Shown: positions 19,003 through 27,681, numbered from the stretch's first letter. The stretch is DNA of 64,000 nucleotides from CAVPTL01 sp963708725 (GCA_963708725.1 CAVPTL010000010.1:186001-250000), one strand, 5' to 3'. Notes: generated from the sequence alone by a model not told the origin. A program made the numbers and translations.

Positions 19003-20589
19003 CTACTCCCACTCGATCGTGGCGGGCGGCTTGGACGAGATATCCAATGCCACCCGGTTGACACCCGCGATCTCGTTGATGATCCTGCTGGAAACCCGCT
19101 CCAGCAGGTCGTAAGGGAGCCGAGCCCAGTCGGCCGTCATCGCGTCTTCCGACGTCACCGCACGGATCACGATCGGGTAGGCGTAGGTGCGAGCGTCACC
19201 CTGGACGCCGACCGACCGAATGGCCGGCAGGATCGCAAAGCTCTGCCACAACTCGCCATAAAGCCCAGCCCTGCGAATCTCCTCGAGCAGCACGGCGTCG
19301 GCGTCGCGAAGGATATCGAGCCGCTCGCGGGTGACTTCACCGATGATCCGGATTGCAAGTCCGGGGCCGGGAAACGGCTGTCGCCACACCATTGCTTCAG
19401 GAAGGCCCAGCTCAGCACCCACTCGCCGCACCTCGTCTTTGAAGATCAGACGCAGCGGCTCGACCAGCTCGAAGTCGATGTCCTCGGGTAGCCCTCCGAC
19501 GTTGTGGTGGCTCTTGATCTTCGCCGCAGTCGCGCTGCCGGATTCGATCACGTCGGAGTACAGCGTGCCTTGAACGAGGTACGGCACGTCGCCGAGCGAC
19601 TGCGCCTCCTCTTCGAACAGCCGGATGAACTCCTCGCCGATGATCCGCCGCTTGAGCTCGGGCTCGGTCACGTCCTCCAGCCGCGCCAGGAACCGGTCGG
19701 CAGCATCGACGTGAATCAGTGGCACGTGGAAGTACTCCCGAAACGCCTCCACCACCCGCTCGGCCTCGTCCTTGCGAAGCAGGCCGTGATCGACGAACAC
19801 GCACGTCAGTTGGTCGCCCACTGCCCGATGCACGAGTAGGGCAGCGACGGCGGAGTCGACGCCCCCCGAAAGCGCGCAGATGACCTGTGAGTCGCCGACC
19901 TGATCGCGGATTCGTGCCACCTGGTCTTCGATGAACCCCAGCGTTGTCCACGTCGGCGGGGCGTTGCACGCGTCCAGAACAAACCGCCGCAGCATGTCGG
20001 TGCCGCCTGGGGTGTGCAGCACCTCGGGATGGAACTGAACCGCATACAGACCGTGTTCGCGATCCTCCATTGCAGCGATCGGGGTGACGTCTGTGCTCGC
20101 GGTGACGGTGAAACCCGGTGGAGGGGTAACGACACTGTCGCGATGACTCATCCAGGCGGTCTGCTCGGGCTGAAGCTCGCCGAACAAGAGACTGCCGTCG
20201 GCCAGCTCGACGGGCGTCTTGCCGAACTCGCCGACCCCGGTGTTCGACACCGTTCCGCCGAGTGCGTCGGCCATCGCCTGCATCCCGTAGCAGATACCCA
20301 GCACCGGAACTCCGAGGTGAAACAGACCTGGATCGACCGACGGCGCACCCGGCTCATTGATCGACGCCGGCCCGCCCGACAGGATGATCCCGATCGGGTC
20401 GCGCAGCGCGATTTCTGCAGCGACGGTCTCGTGGGAGACGATCTCCGAGTACACCCGGCACTCCCGCACTCGGCGTGCGATCAACTGTGCGTACTGGGCG
20501 CCGAAATCGATCACCAGCACAGGACGGTGCGTGGTGCCGGTGCCCGCGACGTCGGTGCTCACCGCTGCCCCACGTGGCTCGGTGCTCAA
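19003..20589 (-). CDS. guaA: GMP synthase (glutamine-hydrolysing)
   Basis: 528 residues. XMP to GMP. The class I amidotransferase domain (about 20-205) has the nucleophile in LGICYGMQAM and the His-Glu pair in QFHPEVLHTP. The ATP pyrophosphatase domain has the P-loop ALSGGVDSAVAALL, and the C-terminal dimerisation domain ends LDISSKPPATIEWE. The start may be TTG 20589, which overlaps the guaB3 stop as TTGA, or GTG 20562 nearer the conserved VLVIDFGAQYAQL. Coupled to guaB3, so IMP to XMP to GMP is encoded in one unit. Confidence 0.96.
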   Translation of the reverse strand: MSTEPRGAAVSTDVAGTGTTHRPVLVIDFGAQYAQLIARRVRECRVYSEIVSHETVAAEIALRDPIGIILSGGPASINEPGAPSVDPGLFHLGVPVLGICYGMQAMADALGGTVSNTGVGEFGKTPVELADGSLLFGELQPEQTAWMSHRDSVVTPPPGFTVTASTDVTPIAAMEDREHGLYAVQFHPEVLHTPGGTDMLRRFVLDACNAPPTWTTLGFIEDQVARIRDQVGDSQVICALSGGVDSAVAALLVHRAVGDQLTCVFVDHGLLRKDEAERVVEAFREYFHVPLIHVDAADRFLARLEDVTEPELKRRIIGEEFIRLFEEEAQSLGDVPYLVQGTLYSDVIESGSATAAKIKSHHNVGGLPEDIDFELVEPLRLIFKDEVRRVGAELGLPEAMVWRQPFPGPGLAIRIIGEVTRERLDILRDADAVLLEEIRRAGLYGELWQSFAILPAIRSVGVQGDARTYAYPIVIRAVTSEDAMTADWARLPYDLLERVSSRIINEIAGVNRVALDISSKPPATIEWE

Positions 20590-21746
20590 CGACTCATCCC
20601 CACCGCCTGTTCCCGCTGCAGCTTTTTGCCCTCGGTCTGCAGCGCGGGAGCAAACATGACCTCCGCTTTTTGGAAGGCCTGGATGCTGTCGTACCCGGTG
20701 GTCGCCATCGATGTCCGCAGCGCCCCCATCAGGTTGAGCGTGCCGTCGTTCTCGGTGGCCGGTCCCACCACGATCTGCTCGAGCGTCGCAACCTGCTCGG
20801 TTTGAACCCGAGCGCCACGCGGAAGCGTTGCATGAAACGTCGCCATGCCCCAGTGATAGCCGCGTCCCGGGGCTTCGAAAGCCCGGCTGAGCGGAGATCC
20901 GATCATCACCGCATCAGCCCCGACCGCGATTGCCTTGGAGATATCTCCGCCGGTGCGCATGCCGCCATCGGCGATCACGTTGACGTATTGACCGGTTTCG
21001 AGCAAGTGCTGGGTGCGGGCCGCGCTGGCGTCGGCAATCGCCGTCGCCTGCGGAACGCCGACTCCGAGCACGCCGCGGGTCGTACATGCAGCTCCCGGGC
21101 CAACGCCCACGAGGACTCCGGCGGCGCCGGTGCGCATCAGATGCAGAGCAGCCTGGTAGGAGGCGCAGCCTCCAACGATCACGGGAACCGGCAGTGACGC
21201 GATGAACTCCTTCAGATTGAGCGGCTCGACAACTGTCGAGACGTGCTCGGCGGAGACGACGGTGCCCTGAATCACGAGCACGTCGAGTCCGGCGTCGAGC
21301 GCAGCTTGCCAGTGCGCGCTGACCTTCTGTGGCGTCAGCGAGGCGGCGGCCAGCACACCCTCGGCCTTGATCTCCTTGATCCGCTGCGAGATCAGTTCTG
21401 GCTTGACCGGCTCCGAGTAGATCTTCTGCATCGCATGGGTTGCTTCGCGCTTCTCGTAGCCGGCGATGCGCTCGAGCTCAGCGTCCGCGTCCTCGTACCG
21501 GGTCCAGATGCCTTCGAGGTTGAGCACCCCGAGGCCACCCAGCTTGCCCAGGGCGACAGCGGTCGCCGGTGAAACGACCCCGTCCATCGCCGATGCCAGC
21601 AGCGGCAGCTCGAGCAGATGTGGCCCAAGCCGCCAGGCGATGTCGACATCTTCGGCATCTCGCGTGCGACGCGACGGCACAATCGCGATGTCGTCGAACC
21701 CGTACGCCCGTCGCGCCTTCTTCCCCCGACCGATCTCAATTTCCAC
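20586..21746 (-). CDS. guaB3: GuaB3 family IMP dehydrogenase-related protein
   Basis: 386 residues, shorter than classical GuaB because the CBS pair is absent, as in the actinobacterial GuaB3 family. It begins VEIEIGRGKKARRAYGFDDI, the characteristic start. The catalytic loop with Cys is VGPGAACTTRGVLG; IADGGMRTGGDISKAIA binds phosphate; MIGSPLSRAFEAPG follows. GTG 21746 is fixed by a strong GGGGAGG Shine-Dalgarno sequence 9 bases upstream. Whether GuaB3 is a true IMP dehydrogenase or a paralogue is not settled; a canonical GuaB is not in this window. Confidence 0.93.
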   Translation of the reverse strand: MEIEIGRGKKARRAYGFDDIAIVPSRRTRDAEDVDIAWRLGPHLLELPLLASAMDGVVSPATAVALGKLGGLGVLNLEGIWTRYEDADAELERIAGYEKREATHAMQKIYSEPVKPELISQRIKEIKAEGVLAAASLTPQKVSAHWQAALDAGLDVLVIQGTVVSAEHVSTVVEPLNLKEFIASLPVPVIVGGCASYQAALHLMRTGAAGVLVGVGPGAACTTRGVLGVGVPQATAIADASAARTQHLLETGQYVNVIADGGMRTGGDISKAIAVGADAVMIGSPLSRAFEAPGRGYHWGMATFHATLPRGARVQTEQVATLEQIVVGPATENDGTLNLMGALRTSMATTGYDSIQAFQKAEVMFAPALQTEGKKLQREQAVGMSR

Positions 21747-21770
21747 GCTAGGGCCTCCCCCAAATAGCAG

Positions 21771-21803
21771 ACGACCCAGGACTCGGAAACCGGCCTGGGT
21801 CGT
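21771..21803 (-). promoter_or_regulatory. 10-bp inverted repeat in the guaB3 leader
   Basis: ACGACCCAGG and CCTGGGTCGT separated by 13 bases, lying between the putative promoter and the guaB3 ribosome binding site. It could be an attenuator or a protein-binding hairpin; I do not recognise a known purine riboswitch. Confidence 0.5.
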
Positions 21804-21843
21804 GGTCAAGTCTCACTCTGAAACGAACGTTCAATCTGGGGCC

Positions 21844-21849
21844 AGTCTA
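21844..21849 (-). promoter_or_regulatory. candidate -10 box for guaB3-guaA
   Basis: TAGACT on the minus strand. It would give a leader of about 90 bases containing the 10-bp hairpin and the GGGGAGG site. No clear -35. Confidence 0.4.
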
Positions 21850-21880
21850 TCAGTGCGACCGGCCGAACCCTGCCGCCCGG

Positions 21881-22846
21881 TCATGACGCCTTGACCCTTT
21901 GCGGGTGGATCTCCTGAACCTCGACGAGGCCCGCAAACCGGGTCACGTCTCGCAGGTCGAAGACTCCCGCCCCGACCGACTGCGTGTTGGCCGCACCGCA
22001 CGCCAGAGCCAGTCGCAAGCATTGCTCGTGCGACTCCTCGGCCTGCCACGCCGACAGGAACCCGGCCAGCAGGGCGTCGCCCGAGCCCACGGATGACACC
22101 GACTCCTGACGCGGAATCCAGGCCCTGAACAATCGGTCGTGATGACGGCTCGACCGCAATAGCGCATAGCACCCGGTCTTGAGGGTGATCAGTACCCGTT
22201 CGGCGCCCATTTCGGCGATCTCGTGCAACCCTTGCTGGAAGTCCTCGTCGGTCGTGAACTCATGACCGACCAGCGCCTCGGCCTCCCTCTGGTTGGGCGA
22301 GACCAACGCCGGTTCGGCCTGGAGCGCGAGTCGCATCGGCTCGCCGTCGGAGTCGACCACAACCGGCACCTTGCGCTTGGCAAGATCGCGCACGATGTCG
22401 GCATAGAAGCTCGTCGAGACCTTTCGCGGCAGACTGCCGGCGAGCACCACCGCCGAGACTGCGCGGCTGAGGTATCGCAGCCGTTCCATCAGTTTGTCGA
22501 GCTCCTCGCGCGTCGCCTCTGGGCCATACTCGTTGATCTCGGTCTCGATGCCGCTGGTGGGATCGATGACGGCAGTCGACGTCCGCGACTCGCCGGCGAT
22601 CCGAACGAAATCGTTGAGCAGGCCCTCGGATACGAGGCTGTCAATGATCTGTGCCCCGTTGCGTCCTCCGGCCAGCCCCGTGGCGATCACGGGTTCCCCG
22701 AGGTTTTTCAACACTCGCGCGACGTTGATGCCCTTGCCTCCGGCCATGGCAACTCCGGCCTGCGCCCGGTGTCGGTGCCCCAATTGCAGGTTCGCCACCG
22801 TCAGCGTCTTGTCGACAGCCGCGTTTGCCGTAACTGTGACGATCAT
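21881..22846 (-). CDS. PfkB-family hexose kinase (1-phosphofructokinase-like)
   Basis: 321 residues. Ribokinase-fold sugar kinase of the FruK/LacC/PfkB group: N-terminal TANAAVDKTLTVANL, substrate loop GGKGINVARVLKNLG, VVLAGSLPRKVS, and the C-terminal ATP and catalytic base motif SSVGSGDALLAGFL. Likely phosphorylates fructose-1-P, tagatose-6-P or fructose-6-P. No PTS genes are adjacent, so the substrate is open. ATG 22846 gives the family N-terminus MIVTVTANAAVD. A TACAAT -10 lies about 30 bases upstream. Confidence 0.88.
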   Translation of the reverse strand: MIVTVTANAAVDKTLTVANLQLGHRHRAQAGVAMAGGKGINVARVLKNLGEPVIATGLAGGRNGAQIIDSLVSEGLLNDFVRIAGESRTSTAVIDPTSGIETEINEYGPEATREELDKLMERLRYLSRAVSAVVLAGSLPRKVSTSFYADIVRDLAKRKVPVVVDSDGEPMRLALQAEPALVSPNQREAEALVGHEFTTDEDFQQGLHEIAEMGAERVLITLKTGCYALLRSSRHHDRLFRAWIPRQESVSSVGSGDALLAGFLSAWQAEESHEQCLRLALACGAANTQSVGAGVFDLRDVTRFAGLVEVQEIHPQRVKAS

Positions 22847-22875
22847 CGGAGTGGCCCGGTCATTGTGCCCGCTGC

Positions 22876-22881
22876 ATTGTA
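22876..22881 (-). promoter_or_regulatory. -10 box for the pfkB-family gene
   Basis: TACAAT on the minus strand, about 30 bases before ATG 22846. One of the best hexamers in the window; -35 not evident. Confidence 0.45.
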
Positions 22882-22920
22882 TACCCACGCAGGGGCCTTC
22901 TCGTTTGGCCGGAACGCACG

Positions 22921-22926
22921 TACTGT
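22921..22926 (+). promoter_or_regulatory. leaderless-type -10 box for a small membrane protein
   Basis: TACTGT, 7 bases, ATG 22934; no Shine-Dalgarno sequence. Confidence 0.5.
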
Positions 22927-22933
22927 TGAACCA

Positions 22934-23239
22934 ATGTTTGGGTCGCGGGTTCGGTCTGTGGTGACGGTCACCGTCATCCTCGAGGTCGGTATTGCGGGTT
23001 GGTGGCGCGGGGATGGTGCGCTGTGGCTTGCCGTGATGCTGGCGGTTATCACGCTGGTCGATTGCGCTGTCGGAGTGGTGCGCCGACGCGCGTACGCCGA
23101 CGTTGTCGGTCTCGAGATGGGCGCAGTGCTCCTGGCGATGCTCGTCCGAAGCGAGGACGTGATGCTCACGGCAACGGTGGCGGCAGCCTGCCTCGCGTGG
23201 CTCGTGCGCCCACAGCGACAGATCACGCTGCGCACCTGA
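22934..23239 (+). CDS. small integral membrane protein, function unknown
   Basis: 101 residues with about three membrane helices (VVTVTVILEVGIAGWW, LAVMLAVITLVDCAVGVV, TATVAAACLAWLV) separated by short basic or acidic loops (VRRRAYADVVGLEMG). No family recognised. ATG 22934 is supported by the -10 spacing. It stands alone between the divergent pfkB gene and convergent pyrF. Confidence 0.7.
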   Translation: MFGSRVRSVVTVTVILEVGIAGWWRGDGALWLAVMLAVITLVDCAVGVVRRRAYADVVGLEMGAVLLAMLVRSEDVMLTATVAAACLAWLVRPQRQITLRT

Positions 23240-23254
23240 GCGGACCGCACCCGA

Positions 23255-24133
23255 TCAGAGCACGCCGGCCGGTCGGTTGAGTTCGGCCGCGGCCGCGCGA
23301 ACCGCCTGTTGCCAGTCCCCGCCTCGCTCGCGCCAGGCGTAGATCACCGACCGAGCAGCGACCACCAGGCCACCGGCCGGATGCGTCGCAAATGCCGCCG
23401 CAAGGTCGCTCACCTTGCCTCCCTGTGCCCCAACTCCCGGGAGTAGCAGCGGAGCGGCCGGCATCAGCTCTCGCGCTCGTGCCACCGCCTCAGGATGCGT
23501 CGCCCCCACAACGGCGCCCACAGCGGACAGCCCGGAGGCACCGACATACGGACGCCCCCACTCGTCGATCAGCGCGGCGACCCGTTCCCACAGCAGTTCG
23601 CCACCGGCGAGTTCGAGCTCTTGGAGATCAGCCCCGCCGGGGTTCGAGGTGCGGGCCAGGATGAAGAGCCCTGCGGTGTCGCCACACGCCGCGAGGAACG
23701 GCTCGAGTGCGTCGCCGCCGAGATACGGATTGACCGTGAGCGCATCGGCGGTGGGCGGTTCGCCGTCCCGACCCTGGAGCCACGCCTGCGAGTATGCGGA
23801 GGCGGTCGAGCCGATGTCGCCGCGCTTGGCGTCGACGACCACCAGCAAGCCGGCGTTCCGCGCATAGGCACACACCCGCTCGAGTGCCGAGAACCCGTAC
23901 CCACCCAATGCCTCGAAGCACGCCACCTGTGGCTTGACCGCAACCGCCTCGGCGGCGATGGCGTCGATAACCTGAGTGCAGAACCGCTCGTAGCCCCGTG
24001 CACGACCGCTGGAACCCGGCCGAAGCCCGGTCACAACGGCGGGCGGCAGGTACTCGATCCGCGGATCGAGCCCGACACACAGCGTGCTGCCGGAGCGCTC
24101 GACTGCTTCTGCCAGGCGGTCGCCGAAGTTCAT
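23255..24133 (-). CDS. pyrF: orotidine 5'-phosphate decarboxylase (type 2)
   Basis: 292 residues, in the range of the longer actinobacterial/type 2 OMP decarboxylases. Last step of de novo UMP synthesis. Catalytic K103 lies in VVDAKRGDIGSTASAY; the N-terminus has TLCVGLDPRIEYLP; phosphate-binding residues lie in LLPGVGAQGG. ATG 24133 overlaps the stop of the upstream nuclease gene as ATGA, yet also has a TACCCT -10 box 7 bases upstream, so it may have both coupled and leaderless expression. Confidence 0.95.
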   Translation of the reverse strand: MNFGDRLAEAVERSGSTLCVGLDPRIEYLPPAVVTGLRPGSSGRARGYERFCTQVIDAIAAEAVAVKPQVACFEALGGYGFSALERVCAYARNAGLLVVVDAKRGDIGSTASAYSQAWLQGRDGEPPTADALTVNPYLGGDALEPFLAACGDTAGLFILARTSNPGGADLQELELAGGELLWERVAALIDEWGRPYVGASGLSAVGAVVGATHPEAVARARELMPAAPLLLPGVGAQGGKVSDLAAAFATHPAGGLVVAARSVIYAWRERGGDWQQAVRAAAAELNRPAGVL

Positions 24134-26019
24134 GTTCTCAAGGGTACCGAGGATCGGGCGGTGGCGATGCGGTCGGCGGCGGTGCCAATCAGCGCGCTGG
24201 TCAGCGGCACCGGGTGAGTACACCGACCGGGGCGGGCGAGCGCGGCCGACACGAGCTGAGCGCACTCAGCTTCCTCCGGTTCGAGAATCGCTCCATTCTG
24301 ACCGAGGGCGGTTCGCATCGGGACGAGCAGCGATTCGATCTCGAGCCGCGCATCCCCCACTCGCGGAATCCGGCGGCGTGCGATCACACGCCCGGCACTG
24401 CACGCGAATGCCTGGACGAAGCGGTCGTCAAGGTCGGGCGCAAGCACCACCCCATGCCTTCCGAGAGCGGTCCGAAGTCGCGCCAACGTGGCGGCCACCC
24501 GCTTCACCGCCGCGAGCTGGTCGCGGAGGGCAGCGGCCTGTTCGAACCGGCGCTGACGTGCGAGCTCATGCATCCGCGGCTCGATCGACGAGATCGGATT
24601 GACGAGCGGGTCGCCTTCCAGCCATCGGCGCGTCGCAGAAACCGCCTCCTCGTAGTCCGCCACCGCGTCTCCACCCCGGCACGGAGCCCGACACCGGCCA
24701 AGCTCACCGGCCAGGCAGGTACCGTCGTCGACCGGGCGCTGCGGGCGGCACGTGCGCAGTCCCAGCCCCTCGCGCACCGCCGCCGCGGCGGTCTGCGCGC
24801 GCGAGCGCGAACCGATCGGGCCGGCCGACACCGCGCCGGGATGCGGTCGGGCCGTCACCCGTAGCCGCGGCACCGGCTCGTCGGTGGTGAGTGTGAGGTA
24901 ACAGCTTCGCTCGGGGTGGGCCGACCGCCGGTTGGCATGCGGCCGCAGCCGCCGGATCAGCTCCAGCTCGAGCAACGCCGCTTCGAACTCCGAGCCCAGC
25001 GGCCGGGTTTCGATCCGTTCGGTCGCCGCAAGCGCGTCCTCGACCGGTCGGCGAGCGGGACCGCCGGTGAAGTACGAGCGCACCCGGGCACGCAGATCCG
25101 TCGCCTTGCCGACATAGAGCACCTGCCCGTCCCGGCCGTGAAACAGGTACACACCCGGACCGGTGGGCGCACCGGCGGCGAGGTTGCGCCGGGTCCGGGC
25201 GGCGCGGGTGACCGGGGCACACAAACCGATGACGTCTCCCACCGTCTCGGCCCCGCGCTCCTGCGCCATCCCGAGCAACGCGAGCAGCACGTCGGCGGTC
25301 GCCTGCGCGTCGGGTAGCGCCCGGTGACAGGGACGCACCTGGGTATCGAACCGCTCCGCGAGCGTCGAGAGATTCATGCGCGCGACCCGTCCTGCAAGGA
25401 GTCGCCGAGCCAGCATCACGGTGTCGATCACCGGCGCGGCGAGCCGCATGCCGCGACCCCGGCCCAGCTCGGCGTCGACGAACGAGACGTCGAACCGCGC
25501 GTTGTGGGCGACCAACACCGCCCCCGCTGCGAAATGCAGAAACTCGTCGAGCACGAGATCGGCCTTCGGCTTTCCCCGCACGTCCCAGGTTGTGATCCCC
25601 GTAATCGCCGTTATCTGGGCGGGCACCGCGCGGGCGGGATCGACGAGGCGCTCGAAGGTCGGCCCGTGGCGCAGCTCACTGATGCGAACGGCCCCCACCT
25701 CGACGATCCTGGCGCTCGCCGGGCTGGTCCCGGTGGTCTCGAGATCGAACACCACGAAATCGGCCCGTTCGAGCGGCAGATCGAGTAGCGACCCGACCTG
25801 GTCCCACTCGGCCAGCGCGAGCTCTGCTCCCGACCGCCAGACGAATCGCGCGTCGCTGCGCACAACCTCGTCGACCAACTGCCGTACGAGCGCTGACGGG
25901 CTCGACCGAAGCGCAAACAGGCAGGTCGCCGCGTCTCCGGCGCTCACCGGCGCCTTTTGTTGCGACAGCAGATCGAACAACCGATCGGCGCCGTCGAGGG
26001 TGAGCTGAGCAGATTGCAT
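24130..26019 (-). CDS. DEDD exonuclease (DnaQ-like) fused to a GIY-YIG (UvrC-like) nuclease
   Basis: 629 residues. An N-terminal segment of about 90 residues precedes an epsilon-type 3'-5' exonuclease domain: Exo I FDLETTGTSPASARIVEVGA, Exo II AHNARFDVSFVD, Exo III CHRALPDAQATAD. A UvrC-type GIY-YIG domain follows (GPGVYLFHGRDGQVLYVGKA, then RARVRSYF), and near the C-terminus a UVR-like segment (ARQRRFEQAAALRDQLAAVK). The UvrC RNase H and helix-hairpin-helix parts are missing, so this is not UvrC. A similar architecture is known in mycobacteria. The start is ATG 26019, immediately next to an SOS box, suggesting a damage-inducible repair role. Its stop overlaps the pyrF start. Confidence 0.93.
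   Translation of the reverse strand: MQSAQLTLDGADRLFDLLSQQKAPVSAGDAATCLFALRSSPSALVRQLVDEVVRSDARFVWRSGAELALAEWDQVGSLLDLPLERADFVVFDLETTGTSPASARIVEVGAVRISELRHGPTFERLVDPARAVPAQITAITGITTWDVRGKPKADLVLDEFLHFAAGAVLVAHNARFDVSFVDAELGRGRGMRLAAPVIDTVMLARRLLAGRVARMNLSTLAERFDTQVRPCHRALPDAQATADVLLALLGMAQERGAETVGDVIGLCAPVTRAARTRRNLAAGAPTGPGVYLFHGRDGQVLYVGKATDLRARVRSYFTGGPARRPVEDALAATERIETRPLGSEFEAALLELELIRRLRPHANRRSAHPERSCYLTLTTDEPVPRLRVTARPHPGAVSAGPIGSRSRAQTAAAAVREGLGLRTCRPQRPVDDGTCLAGELGRCRAPCRGGDAVADYEEAVSATRRWLEGDPLVNPISSIEPRMHELARQRRFEQAAALRDQLAAVKRVAATLARLRTALGRHGVVLAPDLDDRFVQAFACSAGRVIARRRIPRVGDARLEIESLLVPMRTALGQNGAILEPEEAECAQLVSAALARPGRCTHPVPLTSALIGTAADRIATARSSVPLRT
24141..24146 (-). promoter_or_regulatory. 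possible internal leaderless promoter for pyrF
   Basis: TACCCT on the minus strand, 7 bases from ATG 24133, located inside the 3' end of the upstream nuclease gene. Confidence 0.4.
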
Positions 26020-26034
26020 CGAACGTATGTTCGC
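26019..26034. promoter_or_regulatory. LexA-type SOS box
   Basis: CGAAC-GTAT-GTTCG is a perfect palindromic half-site pair matching the Gram-positive/actinobacterial LexA consensus TCGAAC-N4-GTTCGA with only the outermost base of one side different. It abuts the start codon of the DnaQ/GIY-YIG nuclease gene (ATG 26019-26017). Confidence 0.75.
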
Positions 26035-26152
26035 ACACGCATCGGATGGAACCGATACTTGCATGTTTCAATCTGTACTCGTACAGTTTTTGTCTTTGCG
26101 CTCTATGATTCTCAGACCAGCCGCGACAGTCTGCCCGATAAAGGATGGTGCC

Positions 26153-27302
26153 GTGATTTCCCTACGCTCAACAGGCGTTGCAATGCTGGCCATGGTCGCG
26201 TGGAGCACATTCGCCGCAAGCGCATGGGCCGGCTCGGTGCCGGCCGTGCCATCACCTTCGTATCAGACGAACGGGCGCGTCGAAACCATCGTCATCCAGG
26301 GCACGACCGCGTACATCGGCGGGAAGTTCACCTCGGTGCGACCGGCCGGAGCCGCGGCTGGAACCCGTGAGATCGTTCGCAATCACGCCGCAGCGGTCAA
26401 CCTCACCACCGGTGCAATCCTCCCGTGGAACCCAAACACCAACGCCACGGTCCAGACGATCGCAATCGATGGCACCACCGTGGTGCTCGGGGGGTCGTTT
26501 ACCAAGCTCGGGGGCAAGGCGGCGGGCCGGCTGGCGGCAGTCGACGCGACCACCGGCGCGAAGCTCTGGAGCGTCAAACCGGACAAGCAGGTGAACGACG
26601 TCGCAATTGACAACGGCACTGTCTATGCAGGTGGCGCGTTCACCGCACTTGGGGCGATCGGCCGGCCGTATCTCGTGGCCGTGGACGAACACACCGGAGC
26701 ACTTACACCCACATGGACGGCGACAGCAAACGGGCCGGTAGTCGCCCTGGCGGTCTCTCCTGTCTCCGGCGACATCATCGTCGGCGGATCGTTCACGGAG
26801 CTCAACGGAGTGGCGGTAAGCCACCTCGGATCGGTGACTGTCGCCGGCGCGCTCACCGACTGGCGACCGCAGTTCGGAGCACCGATCGTGTCGCTGGGGG
26901 TCGATACCCAAGCCGTGTATGTCGGTGGGGTCGGCGACGGCGGCAACTTCGCCTCATTCGACTTGACCACGGGGGCGACACGCTGGCTTGGGGGCACCGA
27001 CGGAAACGTTCAGGCGATCGCTCTCTACGACGGGATCGTGTACGTGGGCGGACACTACGAGAACTACTGCGGGCCGGCGGCGGGCTCTCACCTCTGTCCC
27101 ACTCCCCAGCCTCGTGAGAAGGCGCTGGCGATCGGCGCAGACGATGGGGCAGCTGCAGCCGTGGCAGCCCAAGATCAACAGCGTCTTGGGAGTATTCGCG
27201 ATCGCCGGCGGGTCAGGGTACGTCGCGATCGGAGGCGATTTCACTCGCATCGGCGGAAAGGCTCAGCAGGGCTTTGCGATCTTCCCGGTGACGCTCACAT
27301 GA
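26153..27302 (+). CDS. secreted beta-propeller-like repeat protein, frameshifted
   Basis: Signal peptide (STGVAMLAMVAWSTFAASAWA) followed by repeated blades of the form IAIDGTTVVLGGSFTKLGG / LAAVDATTGAKLW, as in PQQ-like or delta-60 repeat propellers. GTG 26153 has AAGGA 7 bases upstream. The frame is consistent until GADDG, then breaks at the G-run 27146-27149. Dropping one G restores QLQPWQPKINSV and a last blade GGDFTRIGGKAQQG ending at TGA 27300-27302. As read, the protein runs on in the wrong frame to 27430 with an Arg/Ala-rich tail and into the convergent HU gene. A sequencing error or recent mutation is likely. Function unknown. Confidence 0.75.
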
Positions 27303-27336
27303 GCGTCGCGGCGTGTCAGGGCGAGTCCCCAACACG

Positions 27337-27375
27337 CCGCTGCCCGCCGGGCGGGCTTCGCGCGGCGGGCAGCGG
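27337..27375. terminator. bidirectional hairpin terminator between convergent genes
   Basis: CCGCTGCCCGCC (27337-27348) pairs perfectly with GGCGGGCAGCGG (27364-27375), with further pairing possible in the 15-base loop. It sits between the propeller gene and hupB, serving either strand. No T-run. Confidence 0.7.
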
Positions 27376-27402
27376 TGGAAACTCTGGAGCAGCTCGAAGA
27401 GC

Positions 27403-27681
27403 CTACTGCTTGACGGCAGCCTTCAGCTGACTACCTGCGGAGAACTTCGGAACCTTGCTCGCCGGGATCGTGACTTTCTCGGTGGGGTTCCGGGGATTCA
27501 CGCCGGTGCGGGCCTTGCGGGCCTGAACGCTGAACTTCCCGAACCCGGTGAATGTCACCTCGTCGCCACTCTTCAGTGCGTCCTTGACGGACTCGAGCAC
27601 GGCGTCGAGTGCTGAGCCGGCATCCTTCTTGGACAACCCTGACCTCGACGCCACTGCGTCGATGAACTCGGCTTTCGTCAC
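27403..27681 (-). CDS. hup: HU-family nucleoid-associated DNA-binding protein
   Basis: 92 residues. MTKAEFIDAVASRSGLSKKD, FTGFGKFSVQARKARTGVNP (the DNA-binding arm with the conserved RxxxxGxNP pattern) and ASKVPKFSAGSQLK are diagnostic of HU. It lacks the long Lys/Ala-rich C-terminal tail of mycobacterial HupB. GTG 27681 has an excellent AGGAGG Shine-Dalgarno sequence 6 bases upstream, one of few in the window. A TAGGGT -10 candidate lies about 65 bases upstream. Confidence 0.96.
   Translation of the reverse strand: MTKAEFIDAVASRSGLSKKDAGSALDAVLESVKDALKSGDEVTFTGFGKFSVQARKARTGVNPRNPTEKVTIPASKVPKFSAGSQLKAAVKQ

Noticed and set aside
26073..26086. CTGTAC-TC-GTACAG followed by five T as a terminator
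   Set aside because: A two-base loop is too tight for an RNA hairpin and the stem would be short; it lies in an intergenic region upstream of, not after, a gene. It may instead be a protein-binding palindrome, but nothing supports it further.
26153..27430. Taking the propeller gene as intact to 27430
   Set aside because: The last 95 codons are Arg/Ala-rich, pass through the terminator hairpin and into hup, whereas a one-base shift restores the repeat motif and a proper stop.
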